From NCBI GenBank assembly GCA_036435485.1, contig CM071598.1, forward strand, positions 42,918,501 to 42,982,500: a stretch of 64,000 nt of DNA. Direction: 5' to 3'. The notes under the pieces were generated by a model. The model was not told the DNA's origin, did not search any database, and saw only the letters and a list, made by a program, of their open reading frames with translations. Position 1 is the first letter of the stretch. Every line of letters starts with the position of its first letter. This stretch comes from Saposhnikovia divaricata. Taxonomy: Eukaryota; Streptophyta; Magnoliopsida; Apiales; Apiaceae. Below, piece after piece: positions 56,584 through 64,000 of this stretch. The position numbers were made by a program, and so were the translations under genes.

Positions 56584-59500
56584 TTTGACGCCCCCAGATC
56601 CGGGGTCGGAGATCTAGGCGTTCACGGTCCATTTTCCATTAATAACATACCTGTTCTTGATCATAATATATAAAACAACCATCGATCCCACAATAAACTC
56701 ACACCGCACACACACACAGAGGTTAGAGCCTCAGAAACGTCACCACATTGATTAAGCAGAAATAAAAGTATCAGAGTTATTACAGACCGAATTAAATAGT
56801 ATTTATGCTACCAGCGACACTTCGATATGAAGCGAAGTTGGCGGCTTGAAAGTTTGTTACGATACACTGCCTTGCACAGGTCATACTAATAAATAAAATG
56901 AACTAACAAAAGCTGCCAACCAATCCGGCTAATGGGGCCTATCGGTGGAATCTCAACTGCTGGCTCGGGTCTAGTCACCTGCTTTCGAGCAGTCTGTCTG
57001 GGTCTTGCCATTTCGCTTAGCTGTTGTGTTTGTAAATTTGAAAACAAGCAAGAGTGAGCAACTATAGCTCAGCAAGAAATATATGTATAAGGTAAGCAAT
57101 ATAACATTTCATATGATTAGCAGTTATTAAACTTGTTTGTATCAATCAGATATAAAATCACTTGTCATTGTTGATAAATCTCGAAGGTGCACCAATACGT
57201 GCCCTCGTTTTCAAAATAAACTCGCAGTTCTAGATACTGCATAGAGTCAACATCTTTCTCATCAAAATAGAACACTATCAGCAACTTCGCACAAAAGCCT
57301 AAGAAACAGTGTCAAAGCATTTTTCCAAAATGGAGGAATGGGACTTAAAGAAAACATAAAACCTGACAAGGATTGACGATGATCAGTCGCCACATCCAAG
57401 TCCAATAATCCGCGGGTCTTCTCTACCGGTAGAAGGATAGAAACTACATCCGTAACTATCCCCGGGTGAAAACTACATCCGTAATCACCCTCGATGAAAA
57501 CTACATCAGTAATCATCCTTCGGCAACACCTGGGCCGGAATAATAATTGATGGACCGCCTGGCTCACGGCCGCTTACACATCCCGGGAATCGTTCGTCAA
57601 CGGTTCCCACACCTGCCAGAGTCCCTTTTTCTTTTTCTTTTGAAAACTTGATTTTGATTGAAAACAGAGTAATTGAGGTCCGACATCAGTCGACCGATGA
57701 TTCTTGAAATCATACAAGAAGCAGAACCTGACCGGGGGTTTTCGAAAATGTTTTGAGTTCGAAAGTGTTCGAGTTTGAAAGTATTAAATGTATCTTGGAT
57801 TAACTTTATCTTTAAAATAATGAACAATAATTAATAAATAATATTTTAAGATTTATTATTAATAATTAATAAAATAATTATTCGATAAAATAAACTTTTA
57901 ATCCAAGATAGGGTTTCGAGTATTTACGAAGATATAACAATAATTACTTGAGTATACGATACTCCCCGAATGACCCTTCGGGTTTTCGCAAACTAGTTAC
58001 GATATAATAATATACCGCTCCCCGGTCAATAGTATATACGGACCGCTACGACCTCTATTGCTAGAGTCATTGTCCGAGGAAAACATTTCAATCTAAGTTC
58101 AAGGGGTACAAACATATATGTACTTATAAAATCTCAATTGCATCAATACTTCGATAAACATAGCATTTGATATGGTTGAAAGCTACAAACACAACAGTGA
58201 AAGTCCTTGTATATGCATAAGTTTTGAAAAGTAAACTTGTCTTGGTTTGGTTGGGGTGGTCGAGCGTGCGGAGTGGAACGATCTATACATAAGCAATAAC
58301 CGCTCGTTAGTACCTTAACAATATCTCTTTAATTACGGGGTTTTAGGGGGTACGAAATTAACTTAATGACTTCGTCTTATGACACTCTAGCCCCACTATA
58401 GGTTCATGTCATCACTCGATTACGCTCGTCACTTATTCGACTTAATTTAGTTACCACATTCGAATCACAACCATTACCCCTAGAATTATGCTCCACTAAC
58501 GACTTTTTCCCTTGCGCGAAATTTACTCTAGCATTTTTATAAAATTCAAAAATTCATATTTTAATCCAATTCTTTGTGGGTAGCCTTCACCACTGCATTC
58601 CCTAACTTCTCAAATTTTTCCATGATCACACATAAATGTTTAGGGGTTTAAACAAGGTTCACAAGGGGGTCACTTAGTGCAGTCCGGAATCCAGAAACAC
58701 AATTTACTTCTCCGGCCATAACTTAAAATATATACATCACCTAGTCATGAACCTTACATTTCCAGAAACTACATTCAAATATCTTTCCAACAATATATGG
58801 TAGGACCTCAGGGGACAATATTTGGGGGTTCAAAACCATGTTACCAGACAGGTCAAGTTTCTGGGAAAAATTCAGCAAGCATGTTTCACTTAGATCAACC
58901 AATACTCTTAATTCCACAACACAACCAACACCTAATTCACTTAGTTCATGCTTTATAACATTCATGGAGATACATATACTAACCACAATCATAAAAAACA
59001 CAATCACAACACGAAAACTCTAGATCCATATCATCCATCACTTGAACATCCAAGATTAACACAATAATACATGGATCTATCACCAAACATCATAAACATT
59101 ACATGGCCAAAAGGGGTTATGATTTTTATACCTTCTTGAGTGCCTAGGAGCCTTGGTTAAGCCTTAAAAAACTCAAGAACACCTTGAATGATCTCCTACA
59201 ACCCTTATAATCCAAGATCTAAAAGAAAAATTAAACATGGTTACTATTCACAATATCTATAACAATTAATATCTTGAAATTGAATGGATGAAAGGGCTTG
59301 AAACTCTTAGTATACCTTTCTTAGATGATGGTGAGAGTCTAGGAATTATGCCTTTATTTATGAGTGAGGAGAAATGGAGGAAGAAGAAATTTTCTTCTCC
59401 TTTTTAAGCTTGGCCGAGAGCTTCTCTTGGAGGGGGGGTGATGTTTGTGTTTTTGATTTTTGTTGCTTGGTTGAATAATTGATAAAGTGCTTGGGTAATA

Positions 59501-60055
59501 CATAATAGTGTAAGTATATGCATGGTAATAACATAGGTATGGCCTCTTGTACTTCTTGTCTCCTCCTTGGAAAAAGCAATGTAACTAGTTACTATTCCTC
59601 TTCCATTTGGTTTAACTAGTTTGCTTCCTCCTAATTACTTGGTTGCATGGGACTTGCATGCAATACTACTCCTTGTATCATTATTCTTCCACCAATGCTT
59701 GTCACTTAAACTTTAACTCGTATCGTATCTTAATTAATCTCTCGTAATAATATTTTGTCGCGTAGAGATTTCCCCTATAATTCCTTAAGTACGTAATTGT
59801 GTAAATTCCTCGTCATAATCCTTAATAAATATTTTAATACTCTAATCATTCTCAATTCCCAAGTTTTATAAATCTTACTAACAATAAGACTCTTGCCTTC
59901 ACAATCTTCCTTTTATCTTACATACTGAATGCAACAACATAGTTTCTCAGACAATCAATTCTATTAATCAACAGGGATGACTAGAAAGGTTTCAAATTGA
60001 CAATGCCACATGATATTAAATAAAAGAAAATATTGCAAAAATTAGGGTTCTTACA
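56584..60055. mobile_element. Solo LTR (about 3.5 kb) in a Helitron intron
   Basis: Begins TGACGCCCCCAGATCCGGGG at 56586 and ends GGGTTCTTACA at 60055. TATTT occurs at 56579-56583 and again at 60056-60060, a 5 bp target duplication if two extra T on the left are slippage. No gag or pol is present, no internal repeat of the ends is seen, and the length suits the long-LTR gypsy groups. It shares block order with 44072-47876. Small frames such as 57567-57262 have no motif. It is most simply a solo LTR left by recombination. Confidence 0.75.
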
Positions 60056-60080
60056 TATTTATTGTCCTACATTTGTGCAG

Positions 60081-61972
60081 GCATGACTCTTCATCTTGGT
60101 GGTCGACTTTGGCAACAATTTGTAGTCGATGCCTTTGCTGCAGTAGAACAGTATAGGTTAGACTGGATTAATACTCATCAGCATATCATATGCTCTGATT
60201 TGTATGTTAATATTCGTGATCGCATAAGAAGAGGTGATACAGATCCTGCCAACATTGGACAAAATGTTATTCTCCCTGCTACATTGACAGGTTCTCAACG
60301 TTATATGAACCAATATTTCAAGGACTCTCTTGCTATATATTGAAGTATTGGTCACCCATCACTGTTTCTAACAATGACGTGTAATACCCAATGGCCTGAG
60401 ATTCTGTCCATGCTTGAGAATATACCAGGAAAAGATGTAGTTAATGCTCCAGAAATCATTGCAAGGGTTTTCAAGTTGAAGTTGGATCAATTAATTGATT
60501 TGATCAAGAATTAAAATTACTTTGGAAAATGTATTGGAGGTAATTGTCACACTTTGTAAACCGTAAACCCTTTTCCTCTGATATATTTTATTAAATTCAT
60601 CAATTACTTTATTTTTATTTAATTTTATTTCATTAGTGATGCACGTGATTGAATTTCAAAAACGAGGTCTTCCACATACACACATGTTGATTTGGCTGCA
60701 TCCGAATGACCGTCCTAAAAGAAAGGATCAAATTGATGAGTTAATTTCGGCAGAGATACCAGATGAAAATCAAGACCCCATTGGGTATCATTTGGTTCAA
60801 AATTTTATGATCCATGGTTCGTGTGGCAACCTTTGCAAGACGTCTCCATGCATGGTCAAAGGGAAATGTATCAGATGTTTTCCAAAAAGGTATTTTTTCA
60901 TATGAATTTTTGAATTTTTATTACTTTAAACATGTAAGTTAGGCGTTTATAAAGAGTTCTAATTTTTCAGGTATAATCCACAGACATTTTTTAATGAAAG
61001 TGGATTTCCACAATATGTCAGGAGAAGGCAGAATAATATTGTAAAGAGGAAAGGTGTTGATTTGGACAATCAATATGTTGTTCCTTATAATAGAGACTTA
61101 TTGATTCGTTCCACTGTCACATCAACTTAGAGGTTTGTAACAGCAGCAGATCATTGATATATTTATTCAAATATTGTTTAAAGGGACATGATACTGCCAC
61201 TATGCTGTTGAAGAAGAAGGACCAATCCAGCAACAATATTGTAAATAGCAACAAAAAAAGAGTTATAATGAAATAAAACAATATCTGGATGGAAGGTATG
61301 TGTGCGTTGTTGAAGCATTTTGGAGGCTTTTTGGATTTGATATTTAATACAGATGGCCGACAGTAGAAAGGTTACCTGTTCATTGTCCAGATCACAAGAA
61401 TGTTACATTCAAACCAACCCAGAATCTCCAGAAAGTTGCTCAAAAGGCTAAGGACAAAAACAGCAAATTATAAGGTTGGTTTGAAGCCAATAGAAACATG
61501 CCTGATGCCAAGAATCATACAAACATGGAATTTCCCACATATTTCACTTGGAAGCAGGACCAAGGAAGATGGAAGTTAAGAGAGAAAGGCACTATTATAG
61601 GACGGGCAATTGACATACACGCTTCAGTCGGTGAGACTTTTTACTTGCGCATGTTATTGATGCATGTGAAGGAAGCAACGTCTTATCAAGACCTGCGTAT
61701 TGTGGATGGTAATACTTATAACACCTTTAAAGAAGCATGTGACGCACTTGGTATACTTTCTGATGATAAGCAGTGGCATGTAGCTTTATCAGAGAATGCT
61801 CAAAGCGCAATGCCAAGGCAGCTCAGAGAATTATTTGTATATATTTTGACCAACAACAATGTTGCTGATCCTTTGAGATTGTGGCAATCACATTGGAGGA
61901 GTATGTCAGAGGATATTTTCTACAACATGCATCAACTAACTGAGTTTGAATTACATAATCTTACTCTGTCAG
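60081..61972 (+). pseudogene. Helitron Rep (HUH endonuclease) exons
   Basis: 60081-60539: MTLHLGGRLWQQFVVDAFAA, then FLTMTCNTQWPEI with a TGA just before it and a TAA at 60512. 60637-60889: the HUH metal-binding motif in QKRGLPHTHMLIWLHP, then CGNLCKTSPCMVKGKCIRC. 60971-61972: RYNPQTFFNESGFPQYVRRR, a frameshift, NSSRSLIYLFKYCLKGHD, a second frameshift, then WPTVERLPVHCPDH, TYFTWKQDQGRWKLREKG, GETFYLRMLLMHVKEATSYQ, ADPLRLWQSHWRSMSEDI. Normally the Rep Tyr residues cut the Helitron end; the conserved Tyr motif region (YLFKYCLKG) is still recognisable. Confidence 0.88.
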
Positions 61973-62182
61973 GTTCGTACTCTTAACTTCTATAATATTT
62001 AATAGAAGGCAATATTGATGAACACGCAATTATTATAAAACCTAGATTGAGTCTGCCTTAAAGAAAATAAGATTTTATAGATAAGATTAGTGCATAATTG
62101 ATTTTTATATTTTATATTATTCCCACTATTGCATAATACAAAATATAATATTTTATTTAATATGTAAACTTTTGTGTTTCAG

Positions 62183-63827
62183 AGGTTGAGAAGTTACTCA
62201 ATGATGTTGGAAAGTCTTTGAAAAACTATTCCACATTGCCATTCCCTGAGGAGGTAATTCTTGCAAATACTGAAAATAGACTACTTGCTGAGGAATATGG
62301 ATATGATAAGCAAGAGATGAAGAAACAACATGATCAACTTTTTCCAAATTTAAGTAAAGAACAATTGGGTGTATACCGAGCTGTCGTTGACAGTGTTCAT
62401 TCAGGAAAAAGTGGTATCTTTTTTGTTTATGGTAGTGGTGGGTGTGGTAAAACTTTCCTCTGGCGAACGTTATGTTGTGGCCTGTGCAGCGTAGGTAAAA
62501 TTGTCCTACCAGTAACTTCTCCTGGGATTGCTGCCACATTACTCCCCGGCGGTAGAACAGCACACTCTAGATTTCACATTCGTTGAACTTAGACCAGTAC
62601 TCCACCGCTGGTGTAAAACATGGAACGGACATTGCAGAGTTGATGCATAAGACCATTTTGATAATTTGGGATGAGGCTCCTATGTAGCACAAACATGGTT
62701 TTGAAAGTGTAGATCGTTGTTTGAGAGACATTATGTCAGCAATTGATCCAGATAGAGCAAGACGTCCATTTGGTGGCATATCTGTGGTTTTTGGAGGAGA
62801 TTTTAGACAAATTTTGCCAGTTATTCCCAAAGCACCAAGTGATAAAGTTGTTTCCGCGTCATTAAACAGTTTAAAGATTTGGAATCATTGCCAGGTATCC
62901 TTATTGCAACAAAACATGCGGTTAACTTCTGGAAAATCTAATGCTGAGAATAAACAAATAGCTGATTTTAGCCAATGGGTTCTTGATGTGGGTAATGGTA
63001 TGTTACCTACTCTTAATTCTGATGATTTGACACATGATCCTGAAGTCGTAATTCCTGATAATTTCTTAATCAAGTCTTCCAATGGTTTCATTAAGGATAT
63101 TGTTGATGTTATTTATCCACATTTCGTAAAAAATATAAAAAATTCTCTATACTTGAGACAAAGATCAATTCTTGTACCCACTAATGCAGAAGTTGGTGAT
63201 GTCAATGATTATGTCGTTGATCTAATACCGGGAGATACCCATACATACTATAGTCAAGATTCTCTTGCTGATGATTTTGCTGGACAAAATGATTTCAGTA
63301 CTGCATTCCCAGTTGAGTATCTAAATTCTATTAATATGCCTTGCCTTCCAAAACATGAATTAAAGTTGAAAGTAGGAAACGTCGTAATGTTGATGAGGAA
63401 TCTCAATCAAATTATGGGACTTTGCAATGGCACCAGAATGATTGTCCGCAAATGTCTAAAAAACAATATTCTTTGTGAAATTTTGTGTGGTTCAAAGATT
63501 GGGTCGATGCACATCATTCCAAGAATTTAAATGGTTCCAACTGATACAAAATGGGCGTTTGAATTCAATCGAATACAATTTCCTGTTCAGATGTGTTTCG
63601 CAATGACCATTAACAAAAGTCAGGGCTAGTCTCTAGATGAAGTTAGCTTATATCTTCCTAGGTCTGTTTTCTCACACGGTCAACTGTATGTTGCTGTTTC
63701 TAGAGTTACATCTCCCGCTGGATTGCACATATTGATATGCAATAACAATGGTGGTTCGACCAACGTTACTGCTAATGTGGTGTACGAAGAAGTTTTTTAT
63801 AATTTGCCAATGTCTACATTAGAATAA
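62183..63827 (+). pseudogene. Helitron PIF1-like helicase exon
   Basis: Walker A in VYGSGGCGKTFLWRTL (about 62435), motif Ic-like SPGIAATLLPGGRTAHSRF, then a frameshift near 62580. Walker B is IIWDEAPM with a TAG straight after (62685). GGDFRQILPVIP, LLQQNMRLT, ILVPTNAEVGDVND and LKVGNVVMLMRNLNQ follow, then a TAA at 63528. The last block has motif V AMTINKSQG (TAG at 63627) and motif VI LYVAVSRVTSPAGL. It ends at TAA 63825-63827. All superfamily 1B helicase motifs are present but broken up. Confidence 0.9.
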
Positions 63828-64000
63828 CAATATGTTACATATGAAACAGACATTTCATGTATCCCATTCTTCAGCTTTTTAAACCTGTCTTATTATGAGC
63901 ATTAAGACATATTTGACCATGATCTGAATAATCCAATAAACTGGCAATGGTTTGTTCAATGTTTTAAGTTCATTATGTGGTAAATTAAGTATAAAAGATA
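63828..64000. other. Sequence after the Helitron gene, no feature
   Basis: AT-rich; no CTRR hairpin end could be fixed before the window stops. Confidence 0.4.

Larger units (their letters stand above)
52838..63827 (+). pseudogene. Helitron Rep/helicase gene, many lesions
   Basis: Spliced plus-strand gene. Small N-terminal exons (52838-55440), a large exon with the Helitron_like_N region (55512-56456), HUH-type Rep exons (60081-60539, 60637-60889, 60971-61972) and a PIF1-like helicase exon (62183-63827) ending at TAA. Nearly all introns are phase 1 with GT...AG. Rep nicks DNA for rolling-circle transposition and the helicase unwinds it. Lesions: TGA 60341, TAA 60512, frameshifts near 61110 and 61250, TAA 61345, TAA 61471, frameshift near 62580, TAG 62685, TAA 63528, TAG 63627. 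The intron 56457-60080 holds a solo LTR. The Helitron 3' end (CTRR with hairpin) is not in the window. Confidence 0.9.

Overview
The window is a nest of transposable elements from a plant nuclear genome. The families argue for a eudicot: Ty1/copia, a Tat-type Ty3/gypsy with two RNase H domains, CACTA, hAT, a Helitron with a PIF1-like helicase and a Tourist-like MITE, plus scraps of plant-type host genes. An asterid is possible, but that is only a guess. I see no intact host gene, rRNA, tRNA or CRISPR. Almost every coding region carries stops or frameshifts.

Left part (1-13.7 kb): GA microsatellite; about 11 copies of a ~174 bp tandem repeat (775-2757); one CACTA terminus (to 3783) sitting in the reverse transcriptase of a decayed minus-strand copia (3787-6250); further retroelement debris; then a minus-strand autonomous-type CACTA element with TnpA-like and TNP2-like genes, ending at 13542.

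Central nest (13.7-43.9 kb): a CACTA-like terminus starts at 13727. Its interior was hit by a 26.9 kb Ty3/gypsy insertion (16684-43583, target duplication ATGTA, 515 bp LTRs differing at 2 positions). Inside the gypsy, a hAT (16985-19612, duplication ATTCTAAG) splits the 5' LTR just upstream of its TATA box. A 13.6 kb minus-strand Ty1/copia (28145-41717, duplication GAACT, 1.43 kb LTRs) splits the 5' leader of an antisense spliced gene that lies between pol and the 3' LTR. Removing both insertions leaves a gypsy of about 10.7 kb: LTR, PBS, gag, pol (protease, RT, RNase H, archaeal-type RNase H, integrase), antisense gene, 79 bp tandem repeats, PPT, LTR.

Right part (43.9-64 kb): microsatellite, a 5'-truncated long LTR (to 47876) holding a 374 bp Tourist-like MITE, then a CACTA relative of the left-hand one (end at 50870) that carries minus-strand fragments of two host genes, a proteasome RPN8-like first exon and two exons of a CNGC2/4-like ion channel. 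This element sits in a copia gag. A plus-strand Helitron Rep/helicase pseudogene (52838-63827) fills the rest. One of its introns holds a 3.5 kb solo LTR (56584-60055) related to the truncated one at 44-48 kb.

The best candidates for something new are the gene-carrying CACTA, the copia's extra ~1,200-codon ORF with a motif array shared between its LTRs and the spacer before that ORF, and the gypsy antisense gene with its own apparent promoter.
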